64,000 bases of DNA from the NCBI GenBank assembly GCA_934122085.1, contig CAKOVS010000002.1, positions 62,001-126,000 of the forward strand, written 5' to 3'. Positions within the stretch are counted from its first letter, which is position 1; each line of letters opens with the position of its first letter. This document shows positions 26,290 through 34,021 of the stretch, in pieces. The translations under genes and the position numbers were made by a program. Origin of the DNA: an uncultured Clostridia bacterium (lineage in GTDB: Bacteria; Bacillota; Clostridia; TANB77; CAG-508). The notes under the pieces are model-generated. The model saw only the letters and a list, made by a program, of their open reading frames with translations. It was not told the DNA's origin and did no database searches.

Positions 26290-26778
26290 TTAATCATTAT
26301 TTTCTATTAATTCTATGTCTTTTATTAATTTTGTACCAAAATCTTTATAAGTTTCATATCCACCTTTATGTCCTGATATTATCCAAAGCTCTTTATACAT
26401 GTTACTTTTCAATTTTTCTACTAGCTCCTTATCTGTTATGTAACAATAAAAAGTATCTTTTTCAATATTATAATTTGTAATGATACCATTTTGTGTAGGA
26501 GTATTAGTTAAATACTCAACCTCTACTTTGTAATATGTTTTCAATAAATCCTGTTCTTGTGTTACTGCTGTTATTCTTGCTTTATCTCTATCATTGCTTT
26601 CTATGTAATTTATATATCCATGTACACTCCCAATGATTATTGGCATTGCAAATAACACTATTAAAAAACCAAATACTCCTAATACTCCAAATGTACTATA
26701 ATTTTCTTCTGCTTGATGCCAACACACTCCTATTAAAATTAATATTACTATTTCTATAAATATAGTTAAAACTATCAT
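26290..26778 (-). CDS. unknown two-TM membrane protein
   Basis: The 162-residue protein has two hydrophobic segments at about 2-20 and 32-52 (FIEIVILILIGVCWHQ and VLGVFGFLIVLFAMPIIIG), then a soluble domain (about 60-162) with alternating beta strands (KVEVEYLTNTPTQNGIITNY). It may face outward. No family recognised. Confidence 0.5.
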   Translation of the reverse strand: MIVLTIFIEIVILILIGVCWHQAEENYSTFGVLGVFGFLIVLFAMPIIIGSVHGYINYIESNDRDKARITAVTQEQDLLKTYYKVEVEYLTNTPTQNGIITNYNIEKDTFYCYITDKELVEKLKSNMYKELWIISGHKGGYETYKDFGTKLIKDIELIENND

Positions 26779-27075
26779 CTATTTTTCCTCCTTTACTCTA
26801 TCTTCAAAATATTGTTTTATACAGCTATCACAAGTTTTTCCATTGTCTCCTGCATAATATTGGCATTTAGTTGTCATATCTAAATACTCGCATAAGTCAC
26901 TATCACTTGTTGCTATGTATCCAGCCATTAATTCAATTATTTTATCCTTCTCATTTAATAAATCCAATACAACTTGTATATCATCAGTTTTTTCCTTGTT
27001 TTTGTAATCTACATAAATTTCTGTATTTTTATTCAACTCTAATCTTTTTATTGCTAATTTTTGCTTTTCTGTCAT
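26779..27075 (-). CDS. small Cys-rich phage protein
   Basis: The 98-residue protein begins with a helical segment (MTEKQKLAIKRLELNKNTEI). It has a C-terminal cluster CQYYAGDNGKTCDSCIKQYF with three cysteines, plus an earlier CEYLDMTTKC pair, suggesting zinc binding. Unknown function in the middle gene block. Confidence 0.5.
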   Translation of the reverse strand: MTEKQKLAIKRLELNKNTEIYVDYKNKEKTDDIQVVLDLLNEKDKIIELMAGYIATSDSDLCEYLDMTTKCQYYAGDNGKTCDSCIKQYFEDRVKEEK

Positions 27076-27078
27076 GGA

Positions 27079-27390
27079 TTACCCCTCCTCTAAATCATCA
27101 AATATTTTCTTATACTCTTTTATTGCATTTAATTTATTCAATATCTCTTTCACTTCATTAGCTTTTAATAATTCAATATAATCTTTGTCAGCATACGAAA
27201 TATCAGAGTCTCCAGCATATTCTCCTATATGTACAAAAAATTGCCCTTTTGGTGTTCTGTACAATGTATGCTTATATCTAGGATATGTCTTAATAAATAA
27301 TCCATTATGTTCTATCGGCTTTGTATATTTTATTATTTCTTCTGCAGTTTCTGTATCATATACTTTGTTATTTAATAAATATCTTCCCAT
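27079..27390 (-). CDS. unknown phage protein
   Basis: ATG 27390 is preferred because GGAGAG lies just upstream. The 103-residue protein (MGRYLLNNKVYDTETAEEII, then HTLYRTPKGQFFVHIGEYAG) contains an RTPKGQFFVH block I have seen in phage proteins of unknown function. Its stop lies just before the next start. Confidence 0.5.
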   Translation of the reverse strand: MGRYLLNNKVYDTETAEEIIKYTKPIEHNGLFIKTYPRYKHTLYRTPKGQFFVHIGEYAGDSDISYADKDYIELLKANEVKEILNKLNAIKEYKKIFDDLEEG

Positions 27391-27414
27391 CTTACTCTCC
27401 ATTCTTGATACATA

Positions 27415-27594
27415 TTATTTTTCCTCGCTTTCTCTATATTCTCCATAAACTTCAAGTTCTTTCATTTTTAATTCCTTTTCGGTATTCATTTTCTTACCAA
27501 TCAAGCAAGGTATCGCTATTGAAAGAATAACTGACATTATTAAAACAGCTAAACATAATGAATAAAGCAAATCTTCTTTTAAATCATCATTCAT
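27415..27594 (-). CDS. small membrane protein
   Basis: ATG 27594 follows GAGGAAAA. The 59-residue protein has one hydrophobic segment (LCLAVLIMSVILSIAIPCLI) flanked by charged ends. It overlaps the next upstream gene by a few bases. Unknown. Confidence 0.5.
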   Translation of the reverse strand: MNDDLKEDLLYSLCLAVLIMSVILSIAIPCLIGKKMNTEKELKMKELEVYGEYRESEEK

Positions 27595-28003
27595 TTTTAT
27601 TTTCCTCACTTTCTTCTATTAGTTCTTGTAAAACATCTATTTGATTTTTTATTCTTTTTAAATTTCTATCTATATTTTTAAAATTACTGTCTGGTTCTGA
27701 CATTTCTTCCGACCAATTTCTGTCTTGTTGATATAATTCTTCTACCTTGTCTTTTACTTTTTGTTTTGGAATATAATTTTCTTTAATATATTGTGTTGTT
27801 TCTTCTTCAATTACTTTTTGACCTTCTAAAGTATCTAATAGTTTATTCTTTAATTTTTCATTCTCTTTTAATACTCTTTTATAATCTGATAAAACATGCT
27901 CTATTGCTTCTTTATCTTTATTATCTATTGAATAGTCATTATTAAATTTTGTTGTTATCAATTTTGCTATTCTTGCTATATCTTCTTCTATACTATTTCC
28001 CAT
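27587..28003 (-). CDS. helical phage protein
   Basis: ATG 28003 follows AAAGGAATAT and overlaps the preceding stop (TGATG), so translation is probably coupled. The 138-residue product is almost all coiled coil (DKEAIEHVLSDYKRVLKENE). No enzyme motif is visible. Confidence 0.5.
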   Translation of the reverse strand: MGNSIEEDIARIAKLITTKFNNDYSIDNKDKEAIEHVLSDYKRVLKENEKLKNKLLDTLEGQKVIEEETTQYIKENYIPKQKVKDKVEELYQQDRNWSEEMSEPDSNFKNIDRNLKRIKNQIDVLQELIEESEENKNE

Positions 28004-28419
28004 CACATATATTCCTTTCTTAGAGCTGTACCACCAAAAATTTCTCCACATTTTTCACATTTCCAATTTTCTGGCATATTACAACTATCTTCGCATTTTA
28101 GTATGCACCTTTTGGTTGGATTATTGTTTTTATCTAATTTATAATATCTTGTTAAAACACTTTCTTTAAAATATGTTAGTTTTTCACTGCCACAATAAGG
28201 GCATTTTTTTATACTATTTTCTATGCTAGCGACATTTGTGTCGTTACCATTATTATTTTTTTCATTTATATCATCTTGTAATTCTTTGATTTCATCTTCT
28301 ACTTCTGCTATTTCTTCTCTTATGTCTAAATCATCAGCACCACATGCTAATCTAGCTTTTTGTATTCTATGTAATTCTTCTAATCTCTCTTGCAATTCTT
28401 CCATTTTATTTTCTTTCAC
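28003..28419 (-). CDS. zinc-ribbon phage protein
   Basis: A GTG start at 28419 follows GAGGTG. The 138-residue protein has an N-terminal helical coiled coil (about 5-50) and a C-terminal zinc ribbon (about 68-125): CPYCGSEKL, then CEDSCNM, then CEKCGEIF. It is probably nucleic-acid- or protein-binding. Common in phage middle regions; function unknown. Confidence 0.55.
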   Translation of the reverse strand: MKENKMEELQERLEELHRIQKARLACGADDLDIREEIAEVEDEIKELQDDINEKNNNGNDTNVASIENSIKKCPYCGSEKLTYFKESVLTRYYKLDKNNNPTKRCILKCEDSCNMPENWKCEKCGEIFGGTALRKEYM

Positions 28420-28695
28420 TTAAAACACCTCGATTTCTTCTACTTTTTCTATGCTAATAGTTTCACAAACTTTTAAATTAAAGAATGTAAACTCTTCTGT
28501 TTTATAATCTATTTTTAAGTCTACTTCACACATTGTTTGTTTTAAACATTCAAATATCCATAAAGGTAATTTAATATATTTAGGGTAATTATGATACTTT
28601 GCAACATAATCATGTATTCTATTATTAACAATACATTGTAATTCTAAATATTCGATACTATCTTTAGTTGTTCTTTTATTTATTTTTTCTTTCAC
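28420..28695 (-). CDS. small unknown phage protein
   Basis: The 91-residue protein (MKEKINKRTTKDSIEYLELQ) combines a basic start with beta strands (FTFFNLKVCETISIEKVEEI). It contains NYPKYIKLPLWIFECLKQTM, a pattern I recall from small DUF phage proteins. Unknown. Confidence 0.5.
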   Translation of the reverse strand: MKEKINKRTTKDSIEYLELQCIVNNRIHDYVAKYHNYPKYIKLPLWIFECLKQTMCEVDLKIDYKTEEFTFFNLKVCETISIEKVEEIEVF

Positions 28696-28701
28696 TATGT
28701 A

Positions 28702-29265
28702 TCACTCCTCCTCCGGAAACATTTCTTCATTTTCTCTTATTTCTTTGAAATTATCATTTAGTTGCACTTTAGGACTACTTTCGACTAGGGTTGTTCCTAT
28801 TCCCCATTGATTATTCATTATATAATTGCTTATGAAGAAATGAATATTATCTTCTCCAATAACATAAAAGTCATTTGTCTTGGTTCCCATTCTTTCTATC
28901 GCATAACATACTTCTGGTAAACTTTTATTTATATCTCCATACTTATATGTTTTGTCATATCTAAAAGTTAGGCTTATATTTTGAATTATTGTTCCTGTAT
29001 TTTTAGTTCTTTTATTATAAAATGGTATATGATATAACATTTTTATTTCTTTTAATTCACTTACATATTCTCCATTTGAAGATATTTTGTTTTGTATTTC
29101 TTTTTCAATTCCTTTTCTTTCTACTGTAATATATCCCCAGCTAAATATTATATCGCTTGGCTTGTCATAAAAAGGATATTCTTTATTTTCCTTGTTTTCA
29201 AAATCATGCTTAATTCCTAAAAACTCTAATATTTGTTCCATATTAAAAAAATTATATTCTTCCAT
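28702..29265 (-). CDS. unknown phage protein
   Basis: The 187-residue protein (MEEYNFFNMEQILEFLGIKH) is mixed alpha/beta with a very acidic tail (ENEEMFPEEE). It has no Cys cluster or membrane segment. Position among small middle genes gives no further clue. No family recognised. Confidence 0.5.
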   Translation of the reverse strand: MEEYNFFNMEQILEFLGIKHDFENKENKEYPFYDKPSDIIFSWGYITVERKGIEKEIQNKISSNGEYVSELKEIKMLYHIPFYNKRTKNTGTIIQNISLTFRYDKTYKYGDINKSLPEVCYAIERMGTKTNDFYVIGEDNIHFFISNYIMNNQWGIGTTLVESSPKVQLNDNFKEIRENEEMFPEEE

Positions 29266-29272
29266 ATCTTAT

Positions 29273-29518
29273 TTACTCCTTTACTTTAAACATAAATTTG
29301 TGTTGAAATTTATCTTCTGAAAACTCTATTTTTGGTTCTGATCCTTGTATAAAATAATTCACGGGTATCTCTATTTCTCCATTGCAATAGTTTTTTACTA
29401 CATAAATCAAAGCTTTATATAAATCTAAATCTCTTGTTATTGTCATTATCTTTCTATATTCATTATTGTCTTTCTTTAGTTTTTCATTCTCTTGCTTTAA
29501 TTTTTTATTTTGAAACAT
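29273..29518 (-). CDS. small coiled-coil phage protein
   Basis: The 81-residue protein starts with a coiled coil (KLKQENEKLKKDNNEYRKIM) and continues with a short mixed segment. Unknown function. Confidence 0.5.
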   Translation of the reverse strand: MFQNKKLKQENEKLKKDNNEYRKIMTITRDLDLYKALIYVVKNYCNGEIEIPVNYFIQGSEPKIEFSEDKFQHKFMFKVKE

Positions 29519-29531
29519 ATCTATTCTCCTC

Positions 29532-29930
29532 CTAAATTTCTTCTAATTCATATATACTTGGTTCATCACAACCATTATAGTAAGAATAATGAACTAATCT
29601 TAATTCATCTCTACCTATTTCATTAAAATATTTTGCAAATATTCTTGAATACTTTTCAAATTCTGTATCTGTTAATAATCTTACATTTTCAAAATCTCCA
29701 CTTGCTCCATATTCATAGTCTAGTTGATAATCTAAAAAGTACTCATATTCATCATTTTCATAATTCAATCCACTATTAATTGTAAAATCATTTTTAGTAT
29801 GATAATTTTCTTTAACATTGTATTCTTTTAGTAATAAATCCCCTAACCATTCATCTTCATTTTTTAATTTGTCTATTATATTTTGAGGTATTTTAAACCT
29901 TACACATTTTTTTCTTACATAATCACTCAT
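29532..29930 (-). CDS. unknown acidic phage protein
   Basis: The 132-residue protein has a Tyr- and Glu-rich centre (YENDEYEYFLDYQLDYEYG) and a C-terminal HYSYYNGCDEPSIYELE. This reads as a small DNA-mimic-like acidic protein, but that is only composition. Stop and start codons overlap the neighbour. Unknown. Confidence 0.5.
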   Translation of the reverse strand: MSDYVRKKCVRFKIPQNIIDKLKNEDEWLGDLLLKEYNVKENYHTKNDFTINSGLNYENDEYEYFLDYQLDYEYGASGDFENVRLLTDTEFEKYSRIFAKYFNEIGRDELRLVHYSYYNGCDEPSIYELEEI

Positions 29931-30307
29931 TATTCTTCTCCTCCTACTTTATAGCAATTAGCCATCATTTGCTCTTTTGTTAGTATTGTTTTTATGTCTT
30001 CTGCTAAAATAAAATTTGTATATCTACTATCAACTCTTATTTCTATTGGTTCCCATAAATCTCTTGGCTTATATACATCTAGTACTTGCATTCCATTTAC
30101 AAAATCTCCAACTTCTATCAAATCTATTAGATTCTTGCTGTGTTTTACTATATTATTCATTTGAAAGCATACTGGAAGATTATATTTATTATTAATATTC
30201 ACATATATTGATTCATTTACTATTCTTGTTACTTTTCCTATTCCAATACAGTTTCTATTATCGTTATTAACTCTTATATATTTTCCTACTTTAATACAAT
30301 TTTCCAT
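29930..30307 (-). CDS. unknown beta-rich phage protein
   Basis: The 125-residue protein is nearly all beta (VGKYIRVNNDNRNCIGIGKV, VGDFVNGMQVLDVYKPRDL). It resembles small SH3-like barrels of phages. It overlaps both neighbours by a few bases. Unknown function. Confidence 0.5.
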   Translation of the reverse strand: MENCIKVGKYIRVNNDNRNCIGIGKVTRIVNESIYVNINNKYNLPVCFQMNNIVKHSKNLIDLIEVGDFVNGMQVLDVYKPRDLWEPIEIRVDSRYTNFILAEDIKTILTKEQMMANCYKVGGEE

Positions 30308-30524
30308 CTACGCCTCTTTTTCTAGTGTTCTCAACCAACTTTTTAATTAAATTTGTATAATATCTCTGCTCTGGTCTTAACAAATCTGCAAAATCGTCTA
30401 AATCATTTAATTCTTTTTCTTTTCTCTTTAATATTGCTTCCTTTTCTTCTTTATATAAATTATCATCTACTCCGTTTAATCGTCTTGTTGCAATTAATTC
30501 TTCATCATCTACTACATCAGCCAT
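30291..30524 (-). CDS. small helical phage protein
   Basis: The 77-residue charged protein (MADVVDDEELIATRRLNGVD) is mainly helical (KEEKEAILKRKEKELNDLDD). It follows the DUF1064 gene after AAGGAGAG. Unknown. Confidence 0.5.
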   Translation of the reverse strand: MADVVDDEELIATRRLNGVDDNLYKEEKEAILKRKEKELNDLDDFADLLRPEQRYYTNLIKKLVENTRKRGVDGKLY

Positions 30525-30537
30525 AATCTTCTCTCCT

Positions 30538-30868
30538 TTACTTTATTATTTTTAATGTTAAATCGGGATATTTCTTCTCGAATAACTTATGTTTTAACTT
30601 AAATACCTCTGTTTCTCTTCCTTTGACATCTTCTACTATCATTTTGCCGACCTTGACAATACGCAAAATCCGCTATATATTCAATCTTTCTATATGTTTT
30701 TCCGTTTTTCTTAAAGCTTTCTTGTAATAAAAATCTTGGTTGTAATTCTAAATTCTGTATCTCTCCTGCTCTTTGTAATAATGCTAACTCTTTATATCTC
30801 TTACTTTCAGCTATTGAGTCAAATACATGCATATCAACTTGTACTTTTTTATTTCTGTATTTGTTCAT
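30538..30868 (-). CDS. DUF1064 family protein (PD-(D/E)XK-like), made by +1 frameshift at CGG
   Basis: The first frame encodes MNKYRNKKVQVDMHVFDSIA and reaches ADFAYCQG before a CGG at codon 74. The +1 frame then gives GKMIVEDVKGRETEVFKLKH and ends KYPDLTLKIIK at 30538, for 109 residues, the normal DUF1064 length. The conserved pieces (SIAESKRYKEL; IADFAY; IVEDVKG) match the family in order. The VEDVKG segment, a likely E-x-K nuclease motif, is only reached by the shift. The 0 frame instead reads QNDSRRCQRKR and ends at 30599. Confidence 0.82.
30647..30649 (-). other. +1 frameshift site, in-frame CGG in DUF1064 gene
   Basis: In the 0 frame the codons are CAA GGT CGG CAA AAT. In the +1 frame they are CAA GGT (C) GGC AAA ATG. 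The product resumes with Gly 74. Confidence 0.8.
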
Positions 30869-30878
30869 CCTTTGCCTC

Positions 30879-31541
30879 CTAAAATATCCTTATCTGTGAT
30901 TTTATTTCTTTTAACCTTTCTAAACTTTTTTCATAATATTCTTTATCTTTTTCAATACATATAAATCTTCTATTAGTGTTATAACATGCCACTGCTGTTG
31001 TCCCACTACCACTAAAACAATCTAAAATTAAATCATTTTCTTTTGAATAATCTAATAATATCTTTTCCAAAAGTCCTCGTGGTTTTTGCGTTGGGTGTAT
31101 TCGTATATCTTTATTTTTCATGTTTTGTTGTAACATTCCATTCCATGTCCAATCATACTTTCTTACTGCCGTAGTAAAATTTGTCCATGCTAATTCACAA
31201 TCAGCAAAATCATTATTTCCATTGTTTTTGTCCCAAACTATCCAGCATGAACTGTTTTTCAAATACTCCACAAAATAATTACCACCAAATATAATTGCTC
31301 TTTTTGAAACTCTCATCATTTCGTCAAAATATATTTTTTCTGGAATCTTATTATCCCAATTTTTTCTTCCATAATCTTTTGCTTTTGCTAATTTACTTCT
31401 AGACTTATGATTTTTAGAACTTTCATTTATACCGTATGGAGGATCTGTTAATATCAAATCAACGCATTTATCAGGTAATTGCTTTATTATATTTATACAA
31501 TCGTCATTTATTATCTGATTTGTTATTTTTTCTACATTCAC
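30879..31541 (-). CDS. DNA methyltransferase, beta-class (N6-adenine or N4-cytosine)
   Basis: The 220-residue protein has TDPPYGI (motif IV) near residue 35 and HPTQKP then DCFSGSGTTAVACY (motif I, AdoMet site) near residue 175, the motif order of the beta class. The PPY form is usual for adenine methylation. No restriction partner is seen, so it is probably an orphan phage enzyme that modifies phage DNA against host restriction. It sits next to a second methyltransferase. Confidence 0.8.
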   Translation of the reverse strand: MNVEKITNQIINDDCINIIKQLPDKCVDLILTDPPYGINESSKNHKSRSKLAKAKDYGRKNWDNKIPEKIYFDEMMRVSKRAIIFGGNYFVEYLKNSSCWIVWDKNNGNNDFADCELAWTNFTTAVRKYDWTWNGMLQQNMKNKDIRIHPTQKPRGLLEKILLDYSKENDLILDCFSGSGTTAVACYNTNRRFICIEKDKEYYEKSLERLKEIKSQIRIF

Positions 31542-31559
31542 CTATATCTCTCTCCTTTT

Positions 31560-32381
31560 TTAAATAATTGCATCTAATGTCACTTGACCATCTTCCATAA
31601 TTCCATTCAAAATATCATCACTTATCATTCTTTCTTTCGCCTGTTTATAAAAGTCTTTTTTTATTTCAAAACCGTATGCATTTCTTCCACATTCTGCACA
31701 TGCTCTTAGTGTACTTCCACTTCCTGCAACAGGATCTATTACAACATCGCCCTCATCTGTAAATATTTCTATAAGCTTTTTTAATACACTTACAGGCTTT
31801 TGAGTTGGATGAATTTTAGCATATTCTTTTGATGAATCTCTTTTCCATTCAAACCAGTTAAATATCATTTTTCCCTTTTGTTCATCTGTTTTGCCATTGT
31901 TGAATTTAGGTAACTTATCTCTATAAAGCACAACTGCATATTCTGTAGCTCCAACTATTTTCATGTTTGCTTTTAAAACTTGACTAGAATAGTTTTTTAT
32001 AAACACTAATGGATAACTCTTAACTAATCCATGCTTTTTAGCTTCATCAATTACCATTTGCATTTGTTCAAAAGCACAAAATACTATCATTGCTGGTGCT
32101 TTTCCTTTTTCTTTTGGCTCCTTTTTTAAATATCTAGTACAGAAATCAAAGAAATTATTTATTTTAAAATCTTTGTCTGTATCAAAGAAACTCTTATTTG
32201 CTAATCTGCTTTCTCCATTTTTATTATCTCCATCTATGTACCATTGAGGATTACTTGCGTATGCATTATTGCCCAAATTGTATGGAATATCTGCTATAAT
32301 CAGCTGTGCATGTGGTATTCCATATCTTTTAGCATTCTCAAAATGGTCATTGTATAACTCTATTTTTACTTTCCTTTTCAT
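31560..32381 (-). CDS. DNA methyltransferase, second orphan enzyme
   Basis: The 273-residue protein has an N-terminal ADIPYNL, a variant of the catalytic motif IV (D-I-P-Y in place of D-P-P-Y), and a C-terminal HPTQKP with DPVAGSGSTLRACA (motif I). Motif order is beta class. The central segment (FFDFCTRYLKKEPKEKGKAP) could be target recognition. Two methyltransferases side by side suggest different targets. Confidence 0.8.
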   Translation of the reverse strand: MKRKVKIELYNDHFENAKRYGIPHAQLIIADIPYNLGNNAYASNPQWYIDGDNKNGESRLANKSFFDTDKDFKINNFFDFCTRYLKKEPKEKGKAPAMIVFCAFEQMQMVIDEAKKHGLVKSYPLVFIKNYSSQVLKANMKIVGATEYAVVLYRDKLPKFNNGKTDEQKGKMIFNWFEWKRDSSKEYAKIHPTQKPVSVLKKLIEIFTDEGDVVIDPVAGSGSTLRACAECGRNAYGFEIKKDFYKQAKERMISDDILNGIMEDGQVTLDAII

Positions 32382-32534
32382 ATTTTCATTTGCTCTCCTA
32401 AATCTATATTTTTCTTAATCGGCTTTTCTGAGTATTCACATTCTTCTACTCCAACAAAATTAATATCTTCTAATCTCATACAACCGACCGCATTTTATAC
32501 ATTCACCTTTCAATTCTGGATAATTGTATTTCAT
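32378..32534 (-). CDS. small zinc-knuckle protein, made by +1 frameshift at CGG
   Basis: ATG 32534 follows GGAGTAGAGA. The 0 frame gives MKYNYPELKGECIKCG, then CGG, and ends within 8 codons. The +1 frame gives GCMRLEDINFVGVEECEYSE and ends at 32378 overlapping the methyltransferase start, for 51 residues. The join places Cys at residues 12, 15, 18 and 32, making a plausible zinc site. Neither half alone has a complete set of cysteines. Confidence 0.7.
32484..32486 (-). other. +1 frameshift site, in-frame CGG in zinc-knuckle gene
   Basis: In the 0 frame the codons are TGC GGT CGG TTG TAT. In the +1 frame they are TGC GGT (C) GGT TGT ATG. The product resumes with Gly 17. Confidence 0.75.
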
Positions 32535-32537
32535 TCT

Positions 32538-32714
32538 CTACTCCTTAAAATTGTACTGGTTAAATTCCACTGATATCTTTTCCATGAATTTATCCCAATT
32601 TACAGATGTTTTTATGTATCTTCTCACTCTTTCTAGTGTTTCCTTTTCTCCCTGCATTTTTCCTGCTTCATATAAACAGATACAGAATATAATTATTAAT
32701 ACTATTTTAAACAT
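32538..32714 (-). CDS. small membrane-anchored protein
   Basis: ATG 32714 overlaps the preceding stop by 8 bases and follows AAGAGG. The 58-residue product starts with a hydrophobic segment (MFKIVLIIIFCICLYEAGK) and continues as a charged helix (GEKETLERVRRYIKTSVNWD). It is missing from the longest open frames but has a good start and stop. Unknown. Confidence 0.55.
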   Translation of the reverse strand: MFKIVLIIIFCICLYEAGKMQGEKETLERVRRYIKTSVNWDKFMEKISVEFNQYNFKE

Positions 32715-33015
32715 TGTTTAGCCTCTTTCTTCCTGATTCTGTTATTTGATACACTACTTCCTTGCAGTGTGTTTCTAGGTCCAATTCTTTCCCTACTATA
32801 CATACTTGTCTTTTTTCCAGCAAACTAGTTAGCCTTGGTCTTGCATGGTTGTAGTCTATCTCTTTTGTATATCCTCGGTATGCCATATATCTTGCTACTT
32901 GTTTGGCTGTTAGTTCTTTATATTCACTAAGTATTTTTAATACTTGTATTTCTCTTTTTGTTTTATCTACTTTTTCGTTTGCTTCTCTTCTTGTTTCTTC
33001 ACTAACTTGATTCAT
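32707..33015 (-). CDS. winged-helix DNA-binding protein
   Basis: The ATG at 33015 follows AAGGAGAG. The 102-residue protein has a winged-helix core (EIQVLKILSEYKELTAKQVA, then RPRLTSLLEKRQVCIVGKEL) with a beta wing ending VVYQITESGRKRLNNV. It may regulate replication or early genes. It overlaps the 100-residue gene upstream by 14 bases. Confidence 0.65.
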   Translation of the reverse strand: MNQVSEETRREANEKVDKTKREIQVLKILSEYKELTAKQVARYMAYRGYTKEIDYNHARPRLTSLLEKRQVCIVGKELDLETHCKEVVYQITESGRKRLNNV

Positions 33016-33304
33016 TTGTTTTACTCTCCTTAAAATTTCTAAAAACATTTTTATTTGTGTATAAATTTACAAAAGGATCATTTATGTAATGTCCATCTCT
33101 ACTAATTGTCATTCTTGCTCTTACATCTGCCACTTTAGGCATATACACAACTTCTTTTATGGTTTTATTTATAGCCTTTTCAAATTCAGATTTATCTTCA
33201 TTTCTAAATTCTTCATACCATATCAGCATTTCTTCTCTTGAAAAAATTTTATTATATGCTATTTGTACTCTAGCAATTTGATTTTTAAACTCTTCCTTGT
33301 TCAT
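33002..33304 (-). CDS. possible helicase loader/inhibitor (G39P-like)
   Basis: The 100-residue protein is helical (MNKEEFKNQIARVQIAYNKI, then EKAINKTIKEVVYMPKVADV). A small helical N-terminal domain directly after a replication-organiser gene recalls SPP1 G39P, which loads the host helicase. The match is from pattern, not a search. Confidence 0.5.
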   Translation of the reverse strand: MNKEEFKNQIARVQIAYNKIFSREEMLIWYEEFRNEDKSEFEKAINKTIKEVVYMPKVADVRARMTISRDGHYINDPFVNLYTNKNVFRNFKESKTNESS

Positions 33305-33967
33305 TTAAAAGTCCACCACCTTGCTTGTGTCTTGCTTTTGATTTTTAAACCCACTTTCCTCTGCTTGTATTTTTTCTACAGAATCTATCTTTCTTCTTAC
33401 ATAATCCTGCAGTATCGTATTCGCATAATTCCAGTTAGGACATTTAATTCCCGACGTTTTCGACAGCACATAATCTATAACTTCAAACGGCAATTCATCA
33501 AGATATTTTATACATTCACTAATAGCATTTATATTAAAAGAATTTAAACATTCAATAAATCGTTGTTGTAATTTTTCTTCTTTTTCTTTTTTTAATAATA
33601 AATCATTATCTATATCATCTTCATTATCTTCTTCATCTTCTTTATCATCATCGGGTTTTTTGGCATCCATTTGGTTTTCTTTAAAACCATTCGCTTTTAA
33701 ATTATCCTTTTGTTTTTTTCTAGGTCTGCCACCTTTTTTGGCGTTCTCTCTATTTTTTTCACATCTAGCTTCATATTTTTCTCTGTCTCTATCTAGTTGT
33801 GTTTTTATAAAAGAGAAAGCCATTTTTACTATTCCATTTAATTGTGGTATTTCTCTAGTTTTCTCATACTTGATTATTGCTCTCATAAGTTGACCTATTT
33901 GTTCATCTGTTAGCAAATTGAATTGTTCTTCATAATCTAAATATATTAAAAAACTGCTTTTATCCAT
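33305..33967 (-). CDS. DUF6291 phage replication-associated protein
   Basis: The 220-residue protein opens FLIYLDYEEQFNLLTDEQIG with ALMRAIIKYEKT-type sequence, then FSFIKTQLDRDREKYEARCE and KKGGRPRKK, the DUF6291 signature seen in phage replication regions. The middle is a highly acidic linker (DDDKEDEEDNEDDIDNDL). A C-terminal helical domain follows (about 140-220). It probably acts as a replisome organiser. Confidence 0.7.
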   Translation of the reverse strand: MDKSSFLIYLDYEEQFNLLTDEQIGQLMRAIIKYEKTREIPQLNGIVKMAFSFIKTQLDRDREKYEARCEKNRENAKKGGRPRKKQKDNLKANGFKENQMDAKKPDDDKEDEEDNEDDIDNDLLLKKEKEEKLQQRFIECLNSFNINAISECIKYLDELPFEVIDYVLSKTSGIKCPNWNYANTILQDYVRRKIDSVEKIQAEESGFKNQKQDTSKVVDF

Positions 33968-33991
33968 TTGCTTTCTCCTTTCGTAAAATAT

Positions 33992-34016
33992 TAGGGTAGA
34001 TGTTAAGTCTACCCTA
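33992..34016 (-). terminator. hairpin after the 142-residue gene
   Basis: TAGGGTAGA and TCTACCCTA form a perfect 9-bp stem with a 7-base loop, followed on the minus strand by ATATTTTA. The U tract is weak, so it is a terminator or attenuator. Confidence 0.6.
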
Positions 34017-34021
34017 GTTGT

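Noticed and set aside
6748..32486. The seven frame breaks as random sequencing errors or phage decay
   Set aside because: All seven have an extra base at exactly an in-frame CGG followed by an intact +1 frame, with no other breaks, and none occurs in the host genes. Random indels would hit other contexts. It cannot be excluded without reads, so it is kept as the main alternative.
30647..32486. GGTCGG as a sequence motif for sequencing error or recoding
   Set aside because: Only two of the seven sites have GGT before CGG; the common feature is the in-frame CGG codon itself.
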